Positions 1 through 8,135 are shown, counted from the first letter of the stretch. The stretch: 18,325 nucleotides of DNA from Prevotellamassilia sp. (GCA_018383375.1 JAHAWW010000219.1:1-18325), one strand, 5' to 3'. Translations and numbers: made by a program. Notes: a model not told the origin generated them from the letters alone.

Positions 1-3
1 TTC

Positions 4-2859
4 TCACGACCGGCTCACCTGCAACCCTTCTTTCGAAACGCTCATCTCGACAAAGCGAGCGCCGGGAGCGGCAGGATGATCAGTGAGTCGCTCTCTGATG
101 CGGCGAGCGGCTTCGGGCGATTTGGCCACCATGTACATAAAACCGCCCCCTCCGGCTCCGGGTAGTTTATAGCCCAGACAGAGGTCGTCGATTTGCCGGC
201 AGATGGCCTCAATGGCCGGCGGGTTGGTGCCGCTGTCGAGCGCCTTGTTTTGCTGCCAAGTGGTGCGTACAAGACGACCGTAGTCGGCAAGACAGCCGGT
301 CTGCATGGCTTCGCGCATTTGCAGGGCGTGGCTCTTCATCTCGTCGAGCAGGGCCAGATGGGTGGTGTTGTTGAGGAACATGCCGCGCACGATTTCGGCC
401 AGAATGTGTTTGGCCGTACGGGTGATGCCGGTGTAATAGAGCAGGTGGCAGGGGCGAAGTTCGGGGTCGGTGAAGAGCGTGTCGGGCAACCACCTGACCA
501 CGGCATTTTGGTCGAAGCCCGTGCCCGTCTGCAGCAACTTGACCCCGGGGAAGACTCCACCATATTGGTCTTGCCATCCACCACCGGTGGTGAGCAATTG
601 CTCGAGCACAAGAGTGCGGTTGCAGATTTCGTTTTTATCCCAGGCCAATCCGCAGAAGTCGCTCAACGCTCCGAGCACAGTGGCGGCAAGAATGCTACTC
701 GTGCCCAGTCCCGAACCTGCAGGAATGGCCGAGAGCAGGGTGATTTCAATGCCACAGCCGAAAGCCTCGAGCTGTTGGCGCAAGCTGGCAAATGGTTCCA
801 CGCCAAAGCCCGGCATGAAGCCGGCCAGCGTCAGTGCGGCTTTGGGGATGGAGAAGGGCGACCCCACCTTATTATATTGTCGGAGCTCGTCGTAAGTTTC
901 GATGCGTTCCATCGCACCGAGGTCGATGCTGCGGCAAATGATGACCGGCTCTTTTGAGGGCTTCACATAGACCTGCAAAGGTTGTTGACCACCCAAATGA
1001 ATGGCCACATTGACCACATTGCCACCCGACAGGAGACTATAAGGCGGCGTATCGGTCCAGCCACCGGCCAGGTCAATTCTCACCGCACTTCTGCCCCACA
1101 CAATCTGGTCGTCGAAGGTGGTCTTATGCGGTTGGCATTTTTGTCGAAGCACTTCGGCCGTCAGCCCTTGCCGCAAGAGGCCAAAAGCCCTTGCCTCATC
1201 GCCGGCAGCCTCATCGCCCTTGCCCAGCAGACGCTCTGTCTCCGAGCGGAACATGGCGTCGTGAATACGCATCATCAGTGGCGCGTCATCGGCCAGTTGC
1301 TCAGGCAGCGGCAATGAAGCCTCGGCAAATTTGCCGGCCATATCTTTGAGATTGACTTGATAAAACACACTCTTATGCCAGTTGCGGGCCAATGTGGGCA
1401 ATGTTTTGGCACCAAGACGTCGGCGGTCGGCGGCCATTCGTCTGAGGTTGGCCGTCGACGAAATGCCTTCGGCCGACAGTCTTCGACACTCTCGCCACAC
1501 TTGGGTCAACGACGGGTCGGGCGTGTCTGTCACGAACCATTCCAACAGACGCCCCAACAAATCCATCGAGGCCGAGACCGGGAAGAGTTCGGCGTGTTGG
1601 AGGTCGTCTGTTTGGCTGAAATCTGCCGGAGTCACACCGCGGCGGCTCATCCAATCTTTCAACGGACCTGAGAGATACTGCGTGGTGTCGCGGTCGATGG
1701 CTCCGCTGAAAGTGTCGTCAAATCCATAGGGTCGCAAAGCGTAGTCGGCCGAGCCGATGGGCACCATATCCACACACACACCGTCTCTGAGCGTGACGGT
1801 CCAGTCGTTTTGCGGCACACCCGTGATGATGTGTCGGCTCCCCAGCGTCCAGCCCTCACCGAGTTCGGCGTTTTCAATCCACACATCGGTCTGCGGTGCT
1901 TCGGGCCTGTGGGCGATGACGGCATTTTGAGTGAAAAGCGCACTTTGCCGCTTCACACCGCGCTGTATGATATAGAGTTTATCCTTCACGAGGTTTTGTA
2001 TGGCCACCGACGAGCCAATCATCTCGGCAGACGTGCCGAAATGATAAAATTCGCCGCCTTCGAGGGGGACAATGGCCACGGTGAGCGCTTCAAGGTCTGC
2101 ATCGGGCTTGGTGGGATGACTGCCGAGTGCACATCCAAATTGACTATAAAGGTCGTAGAAATCCGGCATCCGTCCGGCCTCTGCCCCACCCGATTTCCTC
2201 ACCAAAGCCTCTACCGCACGGTCTGAGAGCAACCACACGCCGATGTCGATAAGCGAGAAATGGGTCTGCATGAGCGAAGCCTGCAAGTCTGTGGAAGGCT
2301 TCTGTAGCATAAAGTCGAGCTGTCCGGGACTATTGCGGTCCATCATGAAAACGCCGTGGTGGGAGGCCTGAACCGGATCGGCCCAAAGACCATAACACAC
2401 CACATCGGCCTCGGGCACATCGGCCAAGGGGACTGTGGTGCGGATGAAGACATCGCCGCTGGCAATGAGCGTGTGGGTATGCTCCGGAGCCCGATTGAGC
2501 AGGCGGTGATAGAGCGGCAACTGAAGGTCGAGCAGGCATTGGTCTATGCGTTGCCCTCTGGCCCAACGAAACACCGGCACGGGCGTCAACACTTTGCCCA
2601 TGGCCGCATAGGCCGGAAGTCGTCTGCTCTGTCCGCCGGCATGGAGCAACACACGCTTTTCGCGCTTCAACCAGTCGGCAAACGAGAGGTCGGGAGCCTC
2701 GGCCGCATGAGCCGCAGCCAGCAACCATGTGGTGCCGCCCCCCGAACCGAGTTTGTGGCCCACGGGGTCTGACGTGCAAAAAAACTCAGCCTTTGAGACC
2801 CCGGTGATATCGTGAAAACAGTCCACCACATTAGGCGGCAAAGAGAGCAAATTTTTCAT
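4..2859 (-). CDS. fkp: Bifunctional L-fucokinase / L-fucose-1-phosphate guanylyltransferase (Fkp)
   Basis: The 951-residue protein matches the size of Bacteroides Fkp (about 950 residues). Fkp salvages free L-fucose in the cytoplasm: the C-terminal GHMP kinase makes fucose-1-phosphate and the N-terminal domain converts it with GTP to GDP-fucose for capsule and glycoprotein fucosylation. N-terminal half: glycine-rich nucleotide motif KLGSGGGT at residues 36-43 and HAGGQSRRLP near 73-82, followed by a long pyrophosphorylase and beta-helix-like region. C-terminal half: GHMP substrate motif GRSAVRIDLAGGWTD at 589-603, ATP-binding loop PAGSGLGTSS at 713-722, and the third GHMP motif LPGAGGGGF at 899-907. 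All motifs look intact, and start and stop (TGA) fit the family. It lies 3 bp downstream of gtrA on the same strand and is probably co-transcribed with it. Family assignment is firm; use of the product for surface polysaccharide is inferred from family and neighbour. Confidence 0.96.
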   Translation of the reverse strand: MKNLLSLPPNVVDCFHDITGVSKAEFFCTSDPVGHKLGSGGGTTWLLAAAHAAEAPDLSFADWLKREKRVLLHAGGQSRRLPAYAAMGKVLTPVPVFRWARGQRIDQCLLDLQLPLYHRLLNRAPEHTHTLIASGDVFIRTTVPLADVPEADVVCYGLWADPVQASHHGVFMMDRNSPGQLDFMLQKPSTDLQASLMQTHFSLIDIGVWLLSDRAVEALVRKSGGAEAGRMPDFYDLYSQFGCALGSHPTKPDADLEALTVAIVPLEGGEFYHFGTSAEMIGSSVAIQNLVKDKLYIIQRGVKRQSALFTQNAVIAHRPEAPQTDVWIENAELGEGWTLGSRHIITGVPQNDWTVTLRDGVCVDMVPIGSADYALRPYGFDDTFSGAIDRDTTQYLSGPLKDWMSRRGVTPADFSQTDDLQHAELFPVSASMDLLGRLLEWFVTDTPDPSLTQVWRECRRLSAEGISSTANLRRMAADRRRLGAKTLPTLARNWHKSVFYQVNLKDMAGKFAEASLPLPEQLADDAPLMMRIHDAMFRSETERLLGKGDEAAGDEARAFGLLRQGLTAEVLRQKCQPHKTTFDDQIVWGRSAVRIDLAGGWTDTPPYSLLSGGNVVNVAIHLGGQQPLQVYVKPSKEPVIICRSIDLGAMERIETYDELRQYNKVGSPFSIPKAALTLAGFMPGFGVEPFASLRQQLEAFGCGIEITLLSAIPAGSGLGTSSILAATVLGALSDFCGLAWDKNEICNRTLVLEQLLTTGGGWQDQYGGVFPGVKLLQTGTGFDQNAVVRWLPDTLFTDPELRPCHLLYYTGITRTAKHILAEIVRGMFLNNTTHLALLDEMKSHALQMREAMQTGCLADYGRLVRTTWQQNKALDSGTNPPAIEAICRQIDDLCLGYKLPGAGGGGFMYMVAKSPEAARRIRERLTDHPAAPGARFVEMSVSKEGLQVSRS

Positions 2860-2862
2860 AGA

Positions 2863-3243
2863 CTATCTGAAGGTGATGAATTTGTTGAAAAAGAAATTGG
2901 CCACGGTGTAGACTACCATACCAGCCAAATAAGCCAGCCAATGTTCGGCCACGGGCAAAACGGCCCTGAACACGCCCCATTGCACCAGCCAACACAGCGC
3001 TGCGCCAACACCAAACCACAAGGCTTGGCGAGTCGTGTGGCGGCGCTGAGAACTTTGAGCCTTAAACGTCCAGCACCGATTGAGCACGAAACTGCACACG
3101 ATGCCGGCCACATAGCTCCACAAATTGGCCCAGTCGAGGCTGATGCCGGCGGCACTGAGGGCCATGAACGAGCAGAAAGTCACCGCGGTGTTGACCACAC
3201 CGACGAGACCGTATTTGACAAATTGAATCGTTCCCGTGTGCAT
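2863..3243 (-). CDS. GtrA family membrane protein
   Basis: A 126-residue polytopic protein with four hydrophobic segments at about residues 7-30, 37-57, 73-93 and 100-120. It has the GtrA/DPMS3 family hallmarks: the NRCWTF motif at 55-60 between helices 2 and 3, and NFFFNKFITF at the C-terminus (116-125). Family members are thought to move polyprenyl-phosphate sugars across the inner membrane or to assist a glycosyltransferase in cell-surface polysaccharide synthesis. The frame is open up to an ATG at 3288, but I chose the ATG at 3243 because the family usually begins just before the sequence QFVKYGLVG. A -7 promoter box also lies at 3253-3260, so transcripts from it could not use the longer start. 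It ends in TAG 3 bp before fkp starts, suggesting coupled expression. The substrate cannot be read from the sequence. Confidence 0.88.
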   Translation of the reverse strand: MHTGTIQFVKYGLVGVVNTAVTFCSFMALSAAGISLDWANLWSYVAGIVCSFVLNRCWTFKAQSSQRRHTTRQALWFGVGAALCWLVQWGVFRAVLPVAEHWLAYLAGMVVYTVANFFFNKFITFR

Positions 3244-3252
3244 AATTCGCCA

Positions 3253-3260
3253 CAAATGTA
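3253..3260 (-). promoter_or_regulatory. Candidate -7 promoter box for gtrA-fkp
   Basis: Read on the minus strand this is TACATTTG, a full match to the Bacteroidetes -7 consensus TAnnTTTG. It sits only 9 bases before the chosen gtrA ATG, so the transcript would have a very short leader. I could not find a good -33 TTTG at the usual 19-21 bp distance, which keeps confidence low. Confidence 0.35.
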
Positions 3261-3386
3261 CATAAAAAAGGCGGTTTCGGCCGCTCATTAAGACAAAACT
3301 TATCGCCTTATGGCGTTGCCGATACGAGGAGCCGACTCAGGTCATTACATCCGGCAGCCTCCCCATGCGACACCCCTACGACACAG

Positions 3387-3429
3387 CGGCGCCGCCTCGC
3401 TGCCTTTGAGGGCATTCGAGACGGCGCCG
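3387..3429 (-). terminator. Strong GC-rich hairpin between the queD-like gene and gtrA
   Basis: Two 13-base arms (3387-3399 and 3417-3429) pair fully except for one position, which is a G.U wobble when transcribed from the minus strand. A further inner stem TGCC/GGCA (3401-3404 with 3411-3414) closes a six-base loop. The element lies 65-107 bp past the stop of the queD-like gene and is better paired as minus-strand RNA. No U tract follows, so it may be an atypical terminator or a 3' stabilising structure. The stem is seen directly; the role is inferred. Confidence 0.45.
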
Positions 3430-3493
3430 GAATGATGGGCTATGACAAAAATGTGTCGGGCTATGTCATGGGTTGATTAACCGCGAATGGAGG

Positions 3494-4063
3494 TCAGGCC
3501 TTCTTGCGGTAGCCACACTTGGGACAAACACCGTCGGCGTTCAGGGCAATGCCACAGAGCGGACAGCGGTCGATGGACTGACGAGAGGGGAACTCGGCCG
3601 TGGCGGCATTCACACCGCTAGTAAAGGTGAGTTTCACGATGTTGAGTTTGTCTTTGAGCAGGTCATAGACAATCTTGATCATGCCCTCGACGGTCATGGT
3701 CTCCTTGGTCACCACGAGGCGGCAGTCGGGATAGGCCGTGGCCAGTTCGGTCTTGAAGGCGGCGCCCTTCATCGTGTTTTGAGGATGCCCGTTTTTGATG
3801 CCTTGCTTTTCATAAACGTCGAGAACGGCAGGCAGCAGGGGGTCGTCGGCACGAAGCACAAGGGCGTGGTCAAAATTCTTCAACACGTCCCAAGCCACTT
3901 TCTGGATTTCGTTGCAAGGGTAAACCATGTTGACGCCTTCGTTGATGGTGTCTTCCACTTCGATGGTCAACACGCCGGTGTGGCCGTGGAGGTATTGGGC
4001 CTCACCTTTGAAGCCATAAAAACGGTGGGCATACTGGAGGTCGAAAGATGTGATGCTTCTCAT
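3494..4063 (-). CDS. QueD/PTPS-family protein (COG0720) with C-terminal zinc ribbon
   Basis: A 189-residue member of the 6-pyruvoyl-tetrahydropterin synthase / 6-carboxytetrahydropterin synthase family. Three zinc-ligand histidines are present: H13 in YAHRF, and H26 and H28 in LHGHTG. The Asp-His pair typical of the active site is at D65-H66 (NFDHALVL). Unlike E. coli QueD (C-x3-HGH), the position four residues before HGH is Ala22, with no Cys nearby. The segment matching the conserved KET-C-T-A-G reads KLTFTSG, so the usual catalytic Glu also appears replaced. A zinc ribbon follows the core, with C167, C170, C180 and C183 in CPLC-x9-CPKC, making the protein longer than classical QueD (about 120 residues). 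The ATG at 4063 is chosen over 4117 because the family begins near here and the promoter at 4115-4146 would exclude the longer start. The pathway (queuosine, folate or another pterin reaction) is unresolved. Confidence 0.85.
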   Translation of the reverse strand: MRSITSFDLQYAHRFYGFKGEAQYLHGHTGVLTIEVEDTINEGVNMVYPCNEIQKVAWDVLKNFDHALVLRADDPLLPAVLDVYEKQGIKNGHPQNTMKGAAFKTELATAYPDCRLVVTKETMTVEGMIKIVYDLLKDKLNIVKLTFTSGVNAATAEFPSRQSIDRCPLCGIALNADGVCPKCGYRKKA

Positions 4064-4114
4064 AATGTTTGAATGTTTGAGGGTTAGTAATGAATGTGGT
4101 TTTGTTTTCTGATG

Positions 4115-4146
4115 CAAATATATAGAAGTTCTTTTTCACGAACAAA
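4115..4146 (-). promoter_or_regulatory. Bacteroidetes-type promoter of the queD-like gene
   Basis: On the minus strand a -33 TTTG (4146-4143) is followed by 20 bases and then TATATTTG (4122-4115). Both boxes match the Bacteroidetes primary sigma consensus (TTTG ... TAnnTTTG) with the usual spacing. Transcription would start near 4108, giving a leader of about 45 bases before the ATG at 4063. It is the best promoter match in the window. Confidence 0.65.
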
Positions 4147-4178
4147 CGATAAAATAAATGCTACGATTAATTTTTTCA

Positions 4179-4217
4179 ATAAATCATCAGCAAAGCGCTG
4201 ATTTATCGCTACCTTCG
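4179..4217 (+). promoter_or_regulatory. Candidate oxyR promoter and operator
   Basis: An imperfect inverted repeat spans 4179-4206, with ATAAATCATCAGC facing GCTGATTTAT around a short AT-rich centre. It is followed at 4210-4217 by TACCTTCG, one mismatch from TAnnTTTG. The pair sits 25-63 bp before the oxyR ATG, where an autoregulatory LysR-type site would be expected. No clear -33 box is visible, and protein binding here is inference. Confidence 0.3.
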
Positions 4218-4241
4218 CACCATCGTTACAACCTTAAACCT

Positions 4242-5168
4242 ATGACTCTTCAACAGCTGGAATATGTGGTGGCCCTCGCTCGTATGTGCCATTTCGGCCG
4301 GGCTGCCGAAGCGTGTGGCGTGACACAGTCTACGCTCAGTTCAATGGTAATGAAGTTGGAAAAAGAACTGGGGCTGTCCCTTTTCACACGGTCGGGTCAC
4401 GGCGTAAGACCCACACCATCGGGAGAGAAACTCATCGTTCAAGCCCGCCACATCCTCGACGAAGCTCGGCGGCTGGAAGCTATGGCCACCGAAGAGCGTG
4501 GCGGCGTGGGCGGCGTGTTTCGGCTGGGCATTCTTCCCACTATTGCGCCATACCTGCTTCCCCGGTTTTTTCCCTCACTTTGCGCCCAAAACAAGAAACT
4601 CGACCTCCGTGTGGTGGAGATGAAAACCGACGAAATGAAACGAGCGCTCGAGCATCACGATATCGATGCGGGCATCATGGTGGCTGTGGAGGGCTTAGAG
4701 AATTTTGAATGCCACACGCTCTATTATGAGCAATTTTTGGCCTATGTGGCTCAAAAAGATGCCTTGTTTTCACATCAGTCCATCAAAACGGCCGACCTCG
4801 CCGACGAAGCGCTCTGGTTGCTCGATGAGGGCCACTGTTTCAGAGACCAGTTGGTGAAATTTTGTAGTCTCAAATCGGCCACGGCCCCACGACGCACCTA
4901 CACGCTGGGCAGCATTGAGACGTTTATGCGAATGGTCGAGAGCGGCATGGGCGTGACTTTCATTCCCGAACTGGCCCTTGAGCAACTCTCGGCAGAGCAA
5001 CGCGGACTGGTGCGGCCGTTTGCCATACCCATCCCCACCCGAGAAATCATCTTGACCACAACGACCGACTTCGTGCGCCACACATTGCGCGACCTGCTCA
5101 TCACCGCCATCAGCCGGAGCGTGCCGCCACAGATGCTGACACTCAACAACACCGAGCAGCGCGTATAG
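4242..5168 (+). CDS. oxyR: Hydrogen-peroxide-sensing LysR-family regulator OxyR
   Basis: A 308-residue LysR-type regulator. The N-terminal winged helix-turn-helix covers about residues 1-60 (MTLQQLEYVV ... VTQSTLSSMVMKLE). The C-terminal effector domain contains the OxyR signature GHCFRDQLVKFC. Its two cysteines fall at residues 199 and 208, the same numbers as the redox pair of E. coli OxyR, with His198 and Arg201 also kept. Oxidation of this pair forms a disulphide that turns on peroxide-defence genes in known OxyR proteins. The frame is open from 4158, but the ATG at 4242 gives the family length and N-terminus. It is divergent from the queD-like gene with a 178-bp intergenic space. No peroxidase or dps gene is in the window, so its targets lie elsewhere. 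Confidence 0.94.
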   Translation: MTLQQLEYVVALARMCHFGRAAEACGVTQSTLSSMVMKLEKELGLSLFTRSGHGVRPTPSGEKLIVQARHILDEARRLEAMATEERGGVGGVFRLGILPTIAPYLLPRFFPSLCAQNKKLDLRVVEMKTDEMKRALEHHDIDAGIMVAVEGLENFECHTLYYEQFLAYVAQKDALFSHQSIKTADLADEALWLLDEGHCFRDQLVKFCSLKSATAPRRTYTLGSIETFMRMVESGMGVTFIPELALEQLSAEQRGLVRPFAIPIPTREIILTTTTDFVRHTLRDLLITAISRSVPPQMLTLNNTEQRV

Positions 5169-5333
5169 CGTGACATTTTTTTGAGAAACAAAAAACTAAA
5201 CGACAAAAAAAGTATTGAGCGGTCCAAGTGAGGCCTGCAGGGCTGCTCTTCCGCACTTAGTCTTCGCGGCTCTTTGTCCTTTGTCTCCCGGGGCTCATCA
5301 ACAACCGTTTCCTTATCTCATACACTTTTCTCA

Positions 5334-8042
5334 ATGTTCAAACGTTTACTCTTTTCATTGCTGACCCTCTCGGCTCTGACCGCCCGGGCCGACCTGCCCT
5401 TCCGCAACCACCGCTACGACGGGTTCAAGGTCATCGACACCGACAGCACCCAAATTGTGTTTATCGGCAACAGCATTACCAATATGCACGAATGGTGGGA
5501 AGCCTTTGCCGACCATCGGGTGATTAACCGCGGTGTGTCGGGTGCCGTTTCGGACGAAACCATCGCCAATCTCGAAGGCATCCTCGCCGGTAGGCCGGCC
5601 AAAGCGTTCCTGATGATTGGCACCAACGACCTCGGCACGTCGGGCATCAACACAGCCGCCCACGTGGCCGGCAATGTGCGCCACATCTTGCGGCGCTTCA
5701 AGAGTGAGAGTCCGCGCACCGAGCTTTTTGTGCAAAGCATCCTGCCCAGCCGTCTGCGCAATGTGTCGCTCCAACAAGAAACCAACGACTCGCTGCGCAA
5801 TATTTGCAGCGAAATGGGTGCCACTTATGTGGACCTTTGGGACAAATTCACCGACCTGACCGAGGCGGGCAATAACACCCACACGCTCGATGGTCTTCAC
5901 CTCACGGCTTCGGGCTATGCCATCTGGTGTCAGGCCATTGCGCCGCTTGTGGGGCTGAGCACGGTCTATAGCGACGCCACCACCGACAACCCGGGCAGTC
6001 TGGGCGGTGCCTATGGCATGCGCGCCAGCTATTTTGCCGCACTGCCCGTGCGTGAGGGCGACGTGCTCATCATCGGCGACGAGACGGTCCACGGCGGCGA
6101 ATGGCACGAACTGCTTCACAGCCCGCGCGTGAAAAACCGCGGCAACGGCTGGGGACTCAACAGCAGCGAGATGGCCATCGTGGCCCAAGAGCTGCCACTC
6201 ATTCTCGGCGGCTGCAGCCAAACGGGCTATCCCGAACAGATATTCTTTTATAACGGAGCTAAAGAGGTGTCTGACACATCGACGGCCATCGCCGACATGA
6301 TGACGGCCTATCGGGCCAATGTGGCCACGGCACAAAACCTTGCTCCCACGACTGCCATCCGTCTGCTGCCGGTCATCCCGGGCGTTGCCTCGGCTGAGAT
6401 TTTAAGCCGAGCCCGGGCTTTCAACGACTCGCTCCGTGCCTTTTCCGACGCCACCGAGGGTGTCGAATTTGTAGACTGCTATGACCATTTCTATCCCGGT
6501 GGCGCAGTGGACACGCGCTATTTCCAGGGTCGCTATTTCAGTGGACTGGGCTACGCCAAGCTCTCGCAGGCCATTGCGCCCTATATCGAAGGGGCCACGG
6601 CCACGACAGACTCTGCCGCCAACGCCGCGTTGGCCCGCTTCAACGCCCGCACCACACTGGCCCGTGCCGACTCCAAGATGACCTATACGGGCATCGGCGA
6701 CAAGGTGGGTTGGTACACGGCCGAAGCCGCTGCCGACTTATTGGCAGCCAAGGCCGGAGCCGCCGAACTGTTGGCCCGTGCCGACGTGACCACCGACGAG
6801 CTCACTGCTGCAGCCACGGCCATCGACGCAGCCTGGACGGCTTTGATGCCACGCCTCAACCAGCCCACCGTGAGCACTGCCGACGACGAACATTGGTATC
6901 GCCTCTCCACACCGCTCCGCGCCGACCGCTATCTCACGTCGACCGGCGCGGGCTACGGTCTGGTGGGAAACGAAGCGCACAGTCTGCCCACAGGTATGTG
7001 GAAGTTTGTGAGCCGCTCAGACGGCAGCCTCGACATCGTCAACCGTGACGACGGTAGCTACATCTCGCCGGCTTCGTCATACAACACCACAATCAAAACT
7101 TCAGCCACCTCGCCGGCTTCGGGCTGGACGCTGAGCTATGGCCAAACGCCCGGCCTCTTCATCGTGAGCAGTGGCGCGGTCGAACTCAACCAAACCCAAT
7201 CGGCACAAGGCTATGCCATCTTCAACTGGAGTTCGGACCGCTCGGGCACCGACCGCAACGATGCCGGATGCCAGTTTCTCATCACCGAAGCCCCTGAGCC
7301 CGAAGTGGTCACGCCCATAGCCGACCCCGTGTTGACGCTCACCGACATCACGCTCGACGGCACGGCCCCCTATCGCGTGGCCGACGAATGGGCTGCCCCC
7401 GTGCTCTCATCGGCTTCGGGCACCGTGGCCATCGACTTCACCCTCACCTCGCCCACGGCCGACTGCGGCATACTCGTGGGCAGTTCAAACGAAGCCGGCA
7501 CCGACTATTTCAGCGTCGTGCAGCGGCAGACCAATCGCTACGGCGTGCAATACATTGGTGCCCAAAACGGCCAAGAAGGTTGGTACACCAAGACGGCAAC
7601 CATGAGTGGCCGCATCCGGCTGGTCGTCACGATGGACGCCGAGGCCAAAGCCTATGTCTATTATTATAACGGCACCTCGGCCGGCACAATCAGCGGCATG
7701 CCCGAAGCCTACGGCTACCGCAGTTTCGGCAATGTTCCCGACGTGTCCGGACTGTTCCTCGGTGGTGTTGTGACAAGCACCTCGGCCAATCTCCATCCCC
7801 ACTCGGGCACCATTCACTCCGTGCGCTTCTGGGACACGGTGTTGACAGCAGCCGAGGTGGGTCGACTCACCTACGACGGCCTTGTGGCCACCGCCATTGC
7901 CGCCGCACCGCTCGCTCCGAGCATCGAAGCGAACGCCCCCGTGCTCTACGACCTCTACGGCCGCCCTGCCAGCGCGAACACACGCGGCATTGTCATTGGC
8001 AATGGCTTGAAAAAGTTGGTGACGAAAACAACCAGACCGTAA
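5334..8042 (+). CDS. Secreted multi-domain SGNH/GDSL esterase with lectin-like and LamG-like modules
   Basis: A 902-residue exported protein. The signal peptide covers residues 1-19, with cleavage likely at ARA-DLPF. Domain 1 (about 25-210) is an SGNH hydrolase: nucleophile Ser47 in IGNSIT, block II NRGVSG (65-70), block III GTND (96-99), and catalytic Asp186/His189 in DGLH. Domain 2 (about 225-420) resembles a second SGNH fold but has GDETV at 248-252 where the nucleophile block should be and YFSGLGYAKL (401-410) where the Asp-x-x-His block should be, so it is probably inactive. An Ala-rich helical stretch follows (430-510), then a lectin-like beta region (515-655) and a LamG/concanavalin-like module (660-850). 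The tail (870-899) resembles the short conserved C-termini of secreted Bacteroidetes proteins. The architecture recalls two-domain sialate O-acetylesterases such as Tannerella NanS; the substrate is inferred. The ATG at 5334 is chosen over an upstream TTG because the signal peptide begins there. Confidence 0.82.
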   Translation: MFKRLLFSLLTLSALTARADLPFRNHRYDGFKVIDTDSTQIVFIGNSITNMHEWWEAFADHRVINRGVSGAVSDETIANLEGILAGRPAKAFLMIGTNDLGTSGINTAAHVAGNVRHILRRFKSESPRTELFVQSILPSRLRNVSLQQETNDSLRNICSEMGATYVDLWDKFTDLTEAGNNTHTLDGLHLTASGYAIWCQAIAPLVGLSTVYSDATTDNPGSLGGAYGMRASYFAALPVREGDVLIIGDETVHGGEWHELLHSPRVKNRGNGWGLNSSEMAIVAQELPLILGGCSQTGYPEQIFFYNGAKEVSDTSTAIADMMTAYRANVATAQNLAPTTAIRLLPVIPGVASAEILSRARAFNDSLRAFSDATEGVEFVDCYDHFYPGGAVDTRYFQGRYFSGLGYAKLSQAIAPYIEGATATTDSAANAALARFNARTTLARADSKMTYTGIGDKVGWYTAEAAADLLAAKAGAAELLARADVTTDELTAAATAIDAAWTALMPRLNQPTVSTADDEHWYRLSTPLRADRYLTSTGAGYGLVGNEAHSLPTGMWKFVSRSDGSLDIVNRDDGSYISPASSYNTTIKTSATSPASGWTLSYGQTPGLFIVSSGAVELNQTQSAQGYAIFNWSSDRSGTDRNDAGCQFLITEAPEPEVVTPIADPVLTLTDITLDGTAPYRVADEWAAPVLSSASGTVAIDFTLTSPTADCGILVGSSNEAGTDYFSVVQRQTNRYGVQYIGAQNGQEGWYTKTATMSGRIRLVVTMDAEAKAYVYYYNGTSAGTISGMPEAYGYRSFGNVPDVSGLFLGGVVTSTSANLHPHSGTIHSVRFWDTVLTAAEVGRLTYDGLVATAIAAAPLAPSIEANAPVLYDLYGRPASANTRGIVIGNGLKKLVTKTTRP

Positions 8043-8073
8043 ATTTTCCGGGGCTTATTATCGTCAAAACACT

Positions 8074-8135
8074 CCGGCAGAGTGAGACCGCTCTCGTCAA
8101 ACCTCGACGTGAAGGACTGCACCCTGCCGGTTTTT
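8074..8135 (+). terminator. Long-loop hairpin with T run after the esterase gene
   Basis: CCGGCAG (8074-8080) pairs perfectly with CTGCCGG (8124-8130), enclosing 43 bases, and is followed directly by five T. It begins 32 bases after the esterase stop, a fitting place for its terminator, though the large loop is unusual. Confidence 0.4.

Noticed and set aside
3289..3493. preQ1-type riboswitch near the queD-like gene
   Set aside because: The structured region is downstream of that gene, not in its leader, and the short leader (about 4064-4108) shows no preQ1 aptamer pattern.
4158..4241. Upstream ATG extension of oxyR by 28 codons
   Set aside because: The extra residues are not seen in OxyR proteins, and the start at 4242 places the redox cysteines exactly at 199 and 208.
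5355..6335. 326-codon minus-strand ORF opposite the esterase
   Set aside because: It is antisense to an intact SGNH domain with all catalytic blocks in the plus frame; the translation is a low-complexity Val/Ala/His-rich mirror of it.
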